Source: G965215225 sp965215225 (GTDB lineage Bacteria > Pseudomonadota > Gammaproteobacteria > CBDBNL01 > JAAOII01). Taken from it: a DNA stretch of 64,000 nt. The position numbers and the translations under genes were made by a program. The notes under the pieces were generated by a model. That model did not search any database. It saw nothing but the letters and a program-made list of their open reading frames with translations, and had not been told where the DNA came from. The stretch spans positions 1,364,001 through 1,428,000 of the forward strand of contig OZ244039.1 in NCBI GenBank assembly GCA_965215225.1, read 5' to 3'. Shown in pieces: positions 44,747-54,106 of this stretch; the stretch's first letter is position 1; every line of letters starts with the position of its first letter.

Positions 44747-45775
44747 CTATATTGAAAGCTTAGGCCATAGAGAGGCAATTTCTTGCCATTGTCTTTGTTT
44801 AATAAGGTTTAATAATAATCTTGTTCTTACTTTCTGTAGATAATAGAATTTTGTATTACACAGAAGCATAATTCTGAGCAGCTGTTCAATTTCTTTTTTG
44901 TCTGGATTCAACCCTTTCCTTTTTGCTAACATATAGGCTGCGGAATGGAAGATTGCTCTTTTGATTTGTTTGGGCAAGGGGTTAACTAGCTGGATGAAGG
45001 TGCTTTCTGTGATAGGACTGGTCAGAGGATCATATCCTTTGTATCTTCGATACCATGCACTTGCATAAGCAAGAATATGACAATATAGTCGTTTTATGAG
45101 GTTTTGACTACTTATCTGAGGATACTTAAAATAAGCAGGGTGACTATAAAGAAAAAGAAAATCCCGGACGACGCCAGCGGAATATTTTTCTTGAAATCTT
45201 AGAGTCAAATCTAGATCCTGTGCCGAAGTGAAAATAGGCCGCCAACCTTCTATAGCAAGTAAGCTTTCTTTATTGAAGAAAGACACAGCTGAAAGAATAA
45301 AAGAAGAGGGGATGTGTAAATTATGAGGAGATTCTTTAAGAGGCTGGCTATGTTCGTATCCTCTTGCTATGACCTGATTTTGACCAATATAGTAGTAGCC
45401 ACACACACATGCCATTTCACTAGGGGAGTTTTCTAAGTAGAGCAACTGCTTCTCCAGTTTTTTTGGCATAGAAATATCATCGTCATCCATCAGAGCAATA
45501 TACTTGCCTCTCGCCAGCTGGAGGCCATGGTTTCTAGCTGCTGCTAAGCCGCTATTTGGTTGGTAGGCGATAACTATTCTATTGTCTTGCTTTTGATAAT
45601 CCTTAAGAACGCTTTGGGTCTCATCAGTAGATCCATCATCTATAATGATCAATTCAAAATTGGTGAAGCTTTGATTAAGGATGCTTTCTATGGCTCTGGG
45701 TAGTAGGTGAGAGGCACGATTATAGGTTGCGATAGTCACGCTTATTAGCGGCAAGCTCTTTTTTGTTAGATTCAT
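44747..45775 (-). CDS. GT2-family glycosyltransferase, array copy B
   Basis: This is a 342-residue GT2 enzyme with SVTIATYNRAS, IIDDGSTDETQ and ALMDDDDIS motifs and the DLDLTLRFQEKY segment. It is close to copy A over its whole length, including the C-terminal YKGYDPLTSPITESTFIQLV region, so the two arose by duplication. It is followed by copy A after 37 nt. Confidence 0.9.
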   Translation of the reverse strand: MNLTKKSLPLISVTIATYNRASHLLPRAIESILNQSFTNFELIIIDDGSTDETQSVLKDYQKQDNRIVIAYQPNSGLAAARNHGLQLARGKYIALMDDDDISMPKKLEKQLLYLENSPSEMACVCGYYYIGQNQVIARGYEHSQPLKESPHNLHIPSSFILSAVSFFNKESLLAIEGWRPIFTSAQDLDLTLRFQEKYSAGVVRDFLFLYSHPAYFKYPQISSQNLIKRLYCHILAYASAWYRRYKGYDPLTSPITESTFIQLVNPLPKQIKRAIFHSAAYMLAKRKGLNPDKKEIEQLLRIMLLCNTKFYYLQKVRTRLLLNLIKQRQWQEIASLWPKLSI

Positions 45776-45810
45776 AAAATAAGTTATTGGGACTTATTGA
45801 TTAAGGAAGA

Positions 45811-46989
45811 TTAGCTGAATCTGAACTTTTTCTTTTGCCAAAAACCGAATCGGTAGAAATATAACAGCCTTCGTGGTTGACAAAATGACAGAGCAAGAAT
45901 CTTGCTAAGTTTTTGCTTGCTGGGTTTTCTATTGGTGAGGCGATTTATGGCATGGTAGAAATATATCCCTTCGTTTATTAGATAGTACGGATAAAGTATG
46001 ATGGTCGCGATTTTTCGAACTAGTTTATAGTAGTATCTTTTTGGACTAGTGCGAGGAAGTTTAGTGTAGTCTGAGTAAAAAAACGAGATGTTCCTTATTA
46101 TGGTTGAAGTTATTATCTTATTTACTTGGAGAGCTAAAACATAGATTTCATTCTTTACTAAGGATTTGCCTGATAAAGGATGATTTGTTCTTGAATTTAT
46201 TAGCTTAAACAATTCTGGTGATCCTCTATACAGATGCATCATAATAAAATAGTGCCAGTAGGGATAATAGGTCTTATTAAAACGACCATGGAGACTTACA
46301 ATAGATTTATCCTTAAAGACTATACCTTTGTCAGTATCACTATTAATTCGCAAAAAACGATGAACCCATTTTCTTGACTTGATAACAGAATAAGATAGCT
46401 GCCTATGGGGAGAAAAACTATAATTTGGTGGGAAATGGAATAGCTCAAAATATTTGGCAGCATTATTTAAACAAAATTGTTCATTATAACGATAAGAAGA
46501 TTTTGCCATTTCATTTCTCCACCAATGAGGAAATTTCTTATTATTAACGAAGACCCATCCAGCATTATATTTACCATATTTGGTAATGAGCTCTGGAACA
46601 GCTGGTGTCAGTCCCAGATCTTTGCTATCATTAACCAAGCCAAGAGGAGAAGCAATGGTGACATCCGCATCCACATAGAGAGTATTGGAATGGTGTTCTA
46701 AGGCCTGTTCAATAGTATTAGTCTTTTTACTCGAAAAATCCATTTTTTCTAGATCATTTAATACATCATAATGATAGATTCCATATTGTTCTAATCCCAA
46801 GGTTATAGTGATATTTGTTGGCAAGCCGGTTTCTTTTTGTAGTCTTTCCTTCACTATTGGCTGGGCTAGGATAAAAATCGGCATGTCTGGATGAAATAGC
46901 GCAATAGAACGGAGCAACAAAACCAACTCATCATAGACTGCTAAACTAGCCATGGTGGCGATGGAACGGATGTTAGTATTTCTTGTCAT
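45811..46989 (-). CDS. GT8/GT77-like glycosyltransferase, array copy B
   Basis: This is a 392-residue paralogue of the genes at 42400 and 49248. The DxD is in LYVDADVTIASP. The last 170 or so residues are nearly identical to copy C (49248) until the very end, where the frames diverge and this protein stops earlier, while the region before the DxD is closer to copy A. This mosaic pattern suggests recombination between copies. It starts 24 nt after a relic GT2 fragment. Confidence 0.75.
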   Translation of the reverse strand: MTRNTNIRSIATMASLAVYDELVLLLRSIALFHPDMPIFILAQPIVKERLQKETGLPTNITITLGLEQYGIYHYDVLNDLEKMDFSSKKTNTIEQALEHHSNTLYVDADVTIASPLGLVNDSKDLGLTPAVPELITKYGKYNAGWVFVNNKKFPHWWRNEMAKSSYRYNEQFCLNNAAKYFELFHFPPNYSFSPHRQLSYSVIKSRKWVHRFLRINSDTDKGIVFKDKSIVSLHGRFNKTYYPYWHYFIMMHLYRGSPELFKLINSRTNHPLSGKSLVKNEIYVLALQVNKIITSTIIRNISFFYSDYTKLPRTSPKRYYYKLVRKIATIILYPYYLINEGIYFYHAINRLTNRKPSKQKLSKILALSFCQPRRLLYFYRFGFWQKKKFRFS

Positions 46990-47013
46990 AAGGCTTTAAT
47001 TATACCGATAATG

Positions 47014-47158
47014 TATAGATCCATCATCTATAATGATCAATTCAAAATTGGTGAAGCTTTGATTACAGAGTGTTTTCTATGGCTCTAGGCAATAGGAGAG
47101 AAGCGCGATTATAGGTTGACATAGTCACGCTTATTAGCGGCAATTTTTTCTTCATCAT
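47014..47158 (-). pseudogene. Relic 5' fragment of a GT2 glycosyltransferase
   Basis: This stretch matches the first 48 or so codons of the GT2 genes in the array: an ATG-ATG-AAA start at 47158, then SVT, TYNR and the DDGS region. An extra base near 47068 (GATTACAGAG against GATTAAGGATG-like paralogues) shifts the frame, and the sequence stops matching at about 47014. Its start resembles copy C and its interior resembles copy B. It is a leftover of module duplication or deletion. Confidence 0.85.
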
Positions 47159-47171
47159 AGATTATGACTTA

Positions 47172-48197
47172 TCATAGTTGGCTGAGCTTTAGGATATCCA
47201 ACCACCGGCCTTCTTTTGATAACGAGAGTGCTTGTCTAAACTTAAATCTAGATTTAACTAAGGATTGAGAGTTCAGCTGGCTGATAATATCAATCACTCT
47301 CTCCATTTCATTTATTGAGAGATCAGGAATATGCTTAAATCTCTTAATAATTGGCGTCATGGTTTTTATAATTCGCTTACGGCTGACGGGAGGTAGCTGA
47401 TTGGCTAGGTTTATTAAATCTGCTGGTAATTGTCCTTTGTCTAATGGATCTATCCCTTTATTTCTTCTAAACCAAGCGCTTATATAGGCTGCTATGTGGC
47501 AATTGAGTGCATTTACGAGGTTATTTGTTGTAATATTGCTACTAAAAGCTACTTCTGGTGCTCTGTATTGATAAAGGAATTGATGAACAACACCCGCCTG
47601 GAATCTTTCTTGGAATCTTAGAGTTAAATCTAGATCTTCGGCAGATGTAAACATAAGACGATAGGCTTTAAAATCTATGAATACTTGCTTTGTTATTAGG
47701 GCCATGGGTCCTAGGATAAAGGGCAAAGAAAGTTTTGTTTTTAGGGACTCCTTATCGCGTGGCAACCTTGAATGTTTGCGTTTTTTCTTCTTTAACTTCT
47801 TACCTTCTTTGTCAAGCATGTTATAGTTATCACAAATACATGCCGACAATTGTGTCTCATTTTTCAAAAAATTAACTTGTTCTTCCAGTCTTTTTGGTAG
47901 AGAAATATCATCATCATCCATCAGGGCAATATACTTGCCTCTTGCCAGTTGGAGACCATGGTTCCTGGCAGTTGAGGGGCCGCTATTTGGTTGATAAGCG
48001 ATAGCTATTCTATTGTCTTGCCTTTGATAATCCTTAAGAACATCTTGCGTCTCATCAGTAGATCCATCATCTACAATGATAAATTCAAAGTTTGTGAAGA
48101 TTTGATTGAGGATACTTTCTATGGCTCTGGGTAGAATATCAGCGCGATTATAGGTTGGCATGGTTACGCTTATTAGAGGCAATTTTTTCTTCATCAT
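47172..48197 (-). CDS. GT2-family glycosyltransferase, array copy C
   Basis: This is a 341-residue GT2 enzyme from the ATG at 48197 (MMKKKLPLIS). An in-frame ATG at 48254 would overlap the upstream gene and add residues not shared with paralogues. SVTMPTYNRA, IIVDDGSTDETQ and ALMDDDDISLP are the active-site motifs. After the first 100 or so residues it differs clearly from the other copies (NETQLSACICDNYN), so the acceptor may differ. Confidence 0.88.
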   Translation of the reverse strand: MMKKKLPLISVTMPTYNRADILPRAIESILNQIFTNFEFIIVDDGSTDETQDVLKDYQRQDNRIAIAYQPNSGPSTARNHGLQLARGKYIALMDDDDISLPKRLEEQVNFLKNETQLSACICDNYNMLDKEGKKLKKKKRKHSRLPRDKESLKTKLSLPFILGPMALITKQVFIDFKAYRLMFTSAEDLDLTLRFQERFQAGVVHQFLYQYRAPEVAFSSNITTNNLVNALNCHIAAYISAWFRRNKGIDPLDKGQLPADLINLANQLPPVSRKRIIKTMTPIIKRFKHIPDLSINEMERVIDIISQLNSQSLVKSRFKFRQALSLSKEGRWLDILKLSQL

Positions 48198-48228
48198 AGA
48201 TTCTAAGCCGGCAATGATGCGATTATAT

Positions 48229-49242
48229 TTAGAGCCTAGTCCATAGAGCAGCAATGTCTTGCCACCTTCTTTGCTTGATAAGGCGATGCGAGAATTTTCT
48301 TCTTATGTTCCATAGATGATAGAATTCTATATCACAAAGTAGCATAATTTTGAATAGCTGTTTAATTTCCCTTTTAGCTAGACTGAACTGCGGTTGTTGT
48401 CTCATTTTAATGGTGGAATTGAAAAGGGCTCTCTTTGTTTGTTTTGGCAAGGGGCTAATTAGTTGGATAAAGGTGCTTTCCGTGATATGACTGGTCAGAG
48501 GATCATATCCTTTGTATCTTCGATACCATGCGCTTGTATAGGCAAGAATCCAACAATATAGTCGTTTTATGAGGTTATGATTAGACATATGAGGCCGCTT
48601 AGAATAAGCAGGGGCATTATAAATATAAAGAAAGTCTTGGACTATGCCGGCAGAAAACTTTTCTTGAAATCTTAGGGTTAAATCTAGATCCTCTGCGAAA
48701 GTGAAGCTAGCACGCCAACCTTCCATAGCAAGTAAGGCTTCTTTTTTGAAGAAAGAGCCAGTGAAAAGAATAAAATTAACAGGTATGACTAAATCACGAG
48801 AAGATTTTTTAAGAGGCTGGCTATGTTCATATCCTCTAACTTTGACTTGATGTTCACCAATATAATAGTAATAACACACACATGCCATTTCACCAGGAGA
48901 ATTTTCCAAGTAAAACAATTGCTTCTCTAGTCGTTTTGGCATAGAAATATCATCATCATCCATCAGAGCAATATACTTGCCTTCCGCTAGTTGTAGGCTA
49001 TGGTTTCTAGCTGTTGCTAAGCCGCTATTTGGTTGGTAGGCGATAACTATTCTATTGTCTTGATTTTGATAATCCCTAAGAACACTTTGCGTCTCATCAG
49101 TAGATCCATCATCCACAATAATCAATTCAAAATTGGTAAAGGTTTGATTAAGGATGCTTTCTATGGCTCTGGGTAGAATATCAGCGCGATTATAGGTTGC
49201 CATAGTTACACTTATTAAAGGATGCTTTTTTGTTAGATTCAT
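48229..49242 (-). CDS. GT2-family glycosyltransferase, array copy D
   Basis: This is a 337-residue GT2 enzyme with SVTMATYNRA, DDGS at residues 44-47 and DDDD at 95-98. The C-terminal part, YKGYDPLTSHITESTFIQL, matches copies A and B. It lies 5 nt downstream of the GT8/GT77-like copy C, repeating the arrangement seen at copy B. Confidence 0.9.
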   Translation of the reverse strand: MNLTKKHPLISVTMATYNRADILPRAIESILNQTFTNFELIIVDDGSTDETQSVLRDYQNQDNRIVIAYQPNSGLATARNHSLQLAEGKYIALMDDDDISMPKRLEKQLFYLENSPGEMACVCYYYYIGEHQVKVRGYEHSQPLKKSSRDLVIPVNFILFTGSFFKKEALLAMEGWRASFTFAEDLDLTLRFQEKFSAGIVQDFLYIYNAPAYSKRPHMSNHNLIKRLYCWILAYTSAWYRRYKGYDPLTSHITESTFIQLISPLPKQTKRALFNSTIKMRQQPQFSLAKREIKQLFKIMLLCDIEFYHLWNIRRKFSHRLIKQRRWQDIAALWTRL

Positions 49243-49247
49243 AAAGT

Positions 49248-50456
49248 TTAGGACTTATTGAATTGAAGAATATCAGCTGAATCTAAATTTTTCTTTCGCC
49301 AAAAACCGAACCGGTAGAAATATAACAGCCTTCGTGGTTGACAAAATGACAGAGCAAGAATCTTGCTAAGTTTTTGCTTGCTAAGTTTTCTATTGGTGAG
49401 GCGATTTATGGCATGATAGAAATATATCCCTTCGTCTATTAGGTAGTAAGGATAAAGTATGATGGTCGCAATTTCTCGAACTAGTTTATAGTAGTATCTT
49501 TTTGGACTAGTGCGTGGGAATTTAGTATAGTCTGAGTAAAGAAACGAGATGTTTCTTATTATGGCTGAAGTTATTATCTTATTTACTTGGAGAGCTAAAA
49601 CATAGATTTCATTCTTTGTTAAGAATTTGCTTGATAAAGGATGATTTGTTCTTGAATTTATTAGCTTAAATAATTCTGGTGATCCTTTATACAGATGCAT
49701 CATAATAAAATAGTGCCAGCTGGGGAAATAAGTCCTATTAAAACGATAATGAAAGCTTACAATAGATTTATCCCTATAGGTTATACCTTTGTTAATATCA
49801 CTATTAATTCGTAAAAAACGGTGAATCCCTTTTCTTGATTTGATAGCAGAATAAGCTAGCTGCTTATCGGGAGAAAAATTATAATTTGGTGAAAAATGGA
49901 ACAGATCAAAATATTTGGCAACATCATTCAAGGAAATCTGTTCTATAAAAGGGGAAGAGCCTTTTGCCATTGCATTTCTCCACCAGTGAGGAAATTCCTT
50001 GTTGTTAACGAAGACCCACCCGGTATTATATTTGCCAAATTTGGTAATGAGTTCTGGAACAGCTGGTGCCAACCCTAGATCTTTGCTATCATCAATCAAG
50101 CCAAGAGGAGAAGCAATGACGATATCCGAATCCATCAATAGGTTATTGGGATGGTGTTTCAAAGCTTCCTCAATAATGATAGATTTTTGACTCAGGAACT
50201 CTATTGCTTCTGGAACACTTAGTAATTTCCAATTTTTATTGCCATATTTTTCTAATCCCAAGGTTATAGTGATATTTGTTGGCAAGCCGTTTTCTTGTTT
50301 TAGTCTTTCCTTCACTATTGGCTGGGCTAGGATAAAGATCGGTATGTCTGGATGAAATAGCGCAATAGAACGGAGCAACAAGACCAACTCATCATAGACT
50401 GGTAAACTAGCCATGGTGGAGATAGAGCGGATGTTGGTATAATTTTTATTCATCAT
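49248..50456 (-). CDS. GT8/GT77-like glycosyltransferase, array copy C
   Basis: This is a 402-residue paralogue of the genes at 42400 and 45811. The DxD lies in LLMDSDIVIASP, so the motif is DSD instead of DAD. The C-terminal half is nearly identical to copy B, but the final residues run longer because of a frame difference. Donor and acceptor are unknown. Confidence 0.75.
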   Translation of the reverse strand: MMNKNYTNIRSISTMASLPVYDELVLLLRSIALFHPDIPIFILAQPIVKERLKQENGLPTNITITLGLEKYGNKNWKLLSVPEAIEFLSQKSIIIEEALKHHPNNLLMDSDIVIASPLGLIDDSKDLGLAPAVPELITKFGKYNTGWVFVNNKEFPHWWRNAMAKGSSPFIEQISLNDVAKYFDLFHFSPNYNFSPDKQLAYSAIKSRKGIHRFLRINSDINKGITYRDKSIVSFHYRFNRTYFPSWHYFIMMHLYKGSPELFKLINSRTNHPLSSKFLTKNEIYVLALQVNKIITSAIIRNISFLYSDYTKFPRTSPKRYYYKLVREIATIILYPYYLIDEGIYFYHAINRLTNRKLSKQKLSKILALSFCQPRRLLYFYRFGFWRKKNLDSADILQFNKS

Positions 50457-50479
50457 ATTAATTCTTTTAATCTCTGCAT

Positions 50480-51484
50480 TCAGTGTCTATTTACTTTAAT
50501 GTCAAGCCTAAGAAGGTTTAATTTGGTTCGTATCAACCTACTATTCATTTTGAGTTGGGGCTGGAGATAGCTAATAATGGTTCTGATGTGATCTATATTA
50601 GCTTTGGTCTGCTCATTTTTAGCATGATGGTAGATATTGTATATGCATCTTTTTACATACACAATAAGATGGCTACGAGCTGTTAGCGGCAATTTGGGGA
50701 TGAGTTTTAGTATATCGGCAATTGCTCCATTTTCATCTAATGGATCCTTCTTCTTGTTATTTCTTCTATACCAAGCGCTTATATGAGCAATTAGGTGCAT
50801 ATTCATAATTCTGATAAAGTCTTTTCTAGTTATGGAATCTCTATTATGATCTCGGTAAGATTGGTGTAGATATTTTGGTATGCATGCTGCTTGATAAGCC
50901 TTTTCTTGAAAGCGTAAGGTAAAGTCATAGTCTTGGCTGGTGCTAAAAAAAACTCTATAGCCTTTACAGCTTAGAAAGGAAGAACGAGTTATCATGGTTG
51001 TAGGATTCAAGACAAAAGGAGGTAAGGGGACATCTTCTAGCCTGGTCGTTGGAAGGGAGCAAGAGGCTACTTTTTGCTTCTTGTATACCTGACCATTTTC
51101 ATTTATATAATCTATCAAACAGATGCAAGCATCTAATTGAGGGTTTTCTTGGAGAAATCTAACCTGCTCTTTAATTCTAGCTGGATGAGAAGAATCGTCG
51201 TCGTCGATAAAACATATATATTTCCCCTGTGCTTTTTGCAGGCCGCGGTTACGTGCTACTGCTAAGCCCTGATTAGTTTGGTTAATATTGATTATTCTTC
51301 TATCTAGTTTTTGGTATTCCCTGATGACAGCTTGGGTGTCATCGGCAGATCCATCATCTACAATGATAAATTCAAAGTCTGTGAAGCTTTGATTATGGAT
51401 GCTTTCTATGGCTCTGGGTAGAATGTCGGCGCGATTATAGGTTGCCATCACTACACTAACTAGGGGAACCCTTTTTGTTGTCAT
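50480..51484 (-). CDS. GT2-family glycosyltransferase, array copy E
   Basis: This is a 334-residue GT2 enzyme and the most divergent of the five in the array. It has SVVMATYNRAD, IIVDDGSADDTQ and ICFIDDDDSSHP. The C-terminal region (about 200-334) has little in common with copies A, B and D beyond the AWYRRN segment. It starts 6 nt after the GT92-like gene, so it is probably in the same transcript. Confidence 0.9.
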   Translation of the reverse strand: MTTKRVPLVSVVMATYNRADILPRAIESIHNQSFTDFEFIIVDDGSADDTQAVIREYQKLDRRIININQTNQGLAVARNRGLQKAQGKYICFIDDDDSSHPARIKEQVRFLQENPQLDACICLIDYINENGQVYKKQKVASCSLPTTRLEDVPLPPFVLNPTTMITRSSFLSCKGYRVFFSTSQDYDFTLRFQEKAYQAACIPKYLHQSYRDHNRDSITRKDFIRIMNMHLIAHISAWYRRNNKKKDPLDENGAIADILKLIPKLPLTARSHLIVYVKRCIYNIYHHAKNEQTKANIDHIRTIISYLQPQLKMNSRLIRTKLNLLRLDIKVNRH

Positions 51485-51490
51485 CTGGAT

Positions 51491-52642
51491 TTACTTTTTC
51501 GGTCTATTTCTTGTTGTCATATACTTGCTTCTTCCTTTCCAGCCAGTATTTAAGGCTCTATAATGATAGAAAAAAAAAGGTTGTTTTTGTCTATGAGGCA
51601 TCTTTCTTAATAATCTCATAAAGAACCTATACACAAGATCCCATCTTTTTTGCGACCCATAGTATAAATGAAAAAAAGAGAAGGTGGATGGGACGATGCG
51701 ATGAACTAGATTTAATTTAATTTTAGTTGGCTGGTAAATATACTTTTTCCCTGCCCATATTCGAGTCCAATGAGGACGGACTGGATGGTGAAAAAACCTT
51801 GTTAACTTGGAAGACTCTTTTTGCTTGGGGATAAGATAGGAATCTAGGTATAAGGCTGGTTGAGAGCGGATTTTCTCCAAATAGTGACAAATGGACTCTT
51901 GTATATTGGAATATAGATATTCATCAATATCTAGTTGGATACACCACTGAGTAGAATTGCCAAATAGCAACCGGAAGTGGTTGAAACATCCTATCTGGGC
52001 ATATTTATGCAAATGGCTAAGAGCAGGCCCATAGGGAAAGTGCCAGTTTATTAGCAGAATCTCGCAATCTAAGTTTAGCCCAGCTAGAATTTTGCTTAGT
52101 TGGAAAGAATTGCTGCTATGATTATCATAGATTACAATTCTTTTTACCTTGTGAATTTCATTATGCCAATGACACCAATCCTTTATCCATAAGCTAGGGT
52201 TATCTTTTTGGAGGGTGATCAGAGTAAGTTGAGTCTTTTCTAATGTTGGTCTGCTCTGGAGGGGGAAAGGGATTTTCAAGGAAAAATGATGAAAGTTAAA
52301 GAGGATAGGGCTCTGTTGATTTAATATCTCTATTTTTATCAAAACTAGAACTCGATTTCTAAACCAATAGCTCCCTTTGCCTAATGAAAATTTAAGGGGT
52401 CTATTATCTTGGTATATTTTTTGTGGCGGACCTATATTGAGAAGAGGGGGGCCAAGGCAGATTAGCTTTTGTCTGTCAGTTGAGAGGAAGACATCATAGA
52501 AAAGGGTTTTGGTATCGTAAAATGGTTCTTCTTTGTTACTAAGATGTGAACGGGCGCTAAAACCAATTTTAGAACTTCTCGTTATTCCACTTTCAGGAGG
52601 GATGAAAAATGATGAGGGGGAATAGCTAAGGAATGATGACAT
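51491..52642 (-). CDS. GT92/GT2-like glycosyltransferase
   Basis: This is a 383-residue protein. Residues from about 135 on resemble DUF23/GT92-type transferases: TLQKDNPSLWIKDWCHWHNE, RIVIYDNHSSN and the metal-binding QLDIDEYLY. The N-terminal 130 residues are not recognised. It is the first gene of the - strand array and divergent from the KdsC-like gene 60 nt away, so the array promoter is probably in that gap. Confidence 0.75.
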   Translation of the reverse strand: MSSFLSYSPSSFFIPPESGITRSSKIGFSARSHLSNKEEPFYDTKTLFYDVFLSTDRQKLICLGPPLLNIGPPQKIYQDNRPLKFSLGKGSYWFRNRVLVLIKIEILNQQSPILFNFHHFSLKIPFPLQSRPTLEKTQLTLITLQKDNPSLWIKDWCHWHNEIHKVKRIVIYDNHSSNSFQLSKILAGLNLDCEILLINWHFPYGPALSHLHKYAQIGCFNHFRLLFGNSTQWCIQLDIDEYLYSNIQESICHYLEKIRSQPALYLDSYLIPKQKESSKLTRFFHHPVRPHWTRIWAGKKYIYQPTKIKLNLVHRIVPSTFSFFHLYYGSQKRWDLVYRFFMRLLRKMPHRQKQPFFFYHYRALNTGWKGRSKYMTTRNRPKK

Positions 52643-52702
52643 CTTTGTTCCACTAGTGAGTAAATTTTATGAGGCTTTGTATAATGATGGCTAATTATTC
52701 AT

Positions 52703-53209
52703 ATGACTAAATGCAGAATTAAGCTCCTATTGACTGATTTTGATGGAGTATTAACCGATGGCAGTGTATTTTATACCAGCGAAGGAGAATTTGCTAAGCG
52801 ATTTCATATTCATGATGGGATGGGCATTCTGTTGGTGCATCAAGCAGGTATTAAGACAGGGATTATAACCTCAGAAGACTCTGAGCTGGTGACAAGGCGA
52901 GCTGAAAGATTGAAAATTGATTATGTTTATATGGGAAGAGAAATGGGTAAGAAACTACCTACTATAGAGGCTCATTGTGACCAGACTAATATAGCTATGG
53001 AGGAAGTGGCATATATGGGAGATGATATTAATTGTTATGACCTGTTGGAGCAGGTGGGCTATCCAGCCTGTCCGATAGATGCGCAAGAAAGAGTTAAAGC
53101 CATTAGCGGAATTCATATTACCCAAAAAAGAGGAGGGAATGGGGCACTACGCGAATGGATTAACTATCTATTCGCGCGTGATTGTTTTGCCATAAATTCT
53201 ATTCAATAA
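52703..53209 (+). CDS. KdsC-like HAD phosphatase
   Basis: This is a 168-residue HAD-superfamily phosphatase of the KDO-8-phosphate phosphatase/acylneuraminate cytidylyltransferase C-domain type. LLLTDFDGVLTDG gives the nucleophile Asp12 and Asp14; IITSEDSELVTRRAERL, YMGDDINCYDLLEQVGYP and KRGGNGALREW are family-specific. It may supply KDO or another nonulosonic/octulosonic sugar for surface glycans, fitting the glycosyltransferases around it. kdsA and kdsB are not in the window. Confidence 0.88.
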   Translation: MTKCRIKLLLTDFDGVLTDGSVFYTSEGEFAKRFHIHDGMGILLVHQAGIKTGIITSEDSELVTRRAERLKIDYVYMGREMGKKLPTIEAHCDQTNIAMEEVAYMGDDINCYDLLEQVGYPACPIDAQERVKAISGIHITQKRGGNGALREWINYLFARDCFAINSIQ

Positions 53210-53239
53210 GGAGTATATCTTTCCAACGAGAGTTGTCTA

Positions 53240-54106
53240 ATGGCTAAGGAACCTGTTCTAGCTATGGCTATGTTGATAAGGGATGAGGTGGATATTGTAG
53301 AAGACAATATTCGCTTCCACCATCAGTATGGGGTAGATGCATTTGTGATAGGGGATAATGGTTCTACTGATGGTAGTCGCGAACTAGTAAAAAAGTTAGC
53401 TAGGGAGCTCCCTATTTGTCTGATTGATTTTCCTGCCGACCAGTTTAGACAATCGCGGTGGATGACACAAATGGTGCATATTGCCGCCAAGAAATTCAAA
53501 GCCCTCTGGGTTATGAATAACGATGCCGATGAGTTCTGGTTGCCAAAGAGTAGTAATTTGAAGAACCACTTGCTAGCGAGCGATAAGATGGTTCAAATAG
53601 AACGCGCCAATATGCTAATGGCGCCCATGGGCAAACCCTATTTCTTTAGCCAATGGAGAGTAGCCTCTCCTATTGCCTATCCACTTGATTACCAAGAAAG
53701 CTTAGGCTCAATGGCACTCTTGCTAGTCAAAATTAAGCCAAATGTTCTAGTCTCTCCGCGTGGTCTTATAAAGGTAAAAGGGGGTAATCATTCTGCTAGC
53801 CATCTTTTGTGGTGGGCGCCGCCGAGGGTTGAGACCGGAATAAGGGTTTATCACTTTCCTGTTCGTGGCTATGATCAGTTCCGCAATTCTGTTAAAAGAA
53901 TGGCAAGACTATTAGCTAAGGCGCCTTTAACAAGGAGAATAGGACAGCATCGGCGGCGGTGGGGTAAATTGTTAGAAGCTGGTAAGCTAAAAGAGGAGTA
54001 TGATGGTTTCTTTTTCACCAATGCCGAATTGCATCTGTTAGAAAGAATAGGAGTTATTGTTCGCGATGAAAAGATTGGAACGGCATTAAGAGCCTTGGGA
54101 AGTTAA
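53240..54106 (+). CDS. GT2-like glycosyltransferase (Glyco_tranf_2_4 type)
   Basis: This is a 288-residue protein. MLIRDEVDIVEDNIRFHH, FVIGDNGSTDGSRELV and ALWVMNNDADEFWLP are typical of this GT2 subgroup, with DADEF as the metal-binding site. It has no sequence closeness to the array enzymes. It follows the KdsC-like gene after 30 nt and converges with the GT25 gene, overlapping it by 21 nt. Confidence 0.88.
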   Translation: MAKEPVLAMAMLIRDEVDIVEDNIRFHHQYGVDAFVIGDNGSTDGSRELVKKLARELPICLIDFPADQFRQSRWMTQMVHIAAKKFKALWVMNNDADEFWLPKSSNLKNHLLASDKMVQIERANMLMAPMGKPYFFSQWRVASPIAYPLDYQESLGSMALLLVKIKPNVLVSPRGLIKVKGGNHSASHLLWWAPPRVETGIRVYHFPVRGYDQFRNSVKRMARLLAKAPLTRRIGQHRRRWGKLLEAGKLKEEYDGFFFTNAELHLLERIGVIVRDEKIGTALRALGS

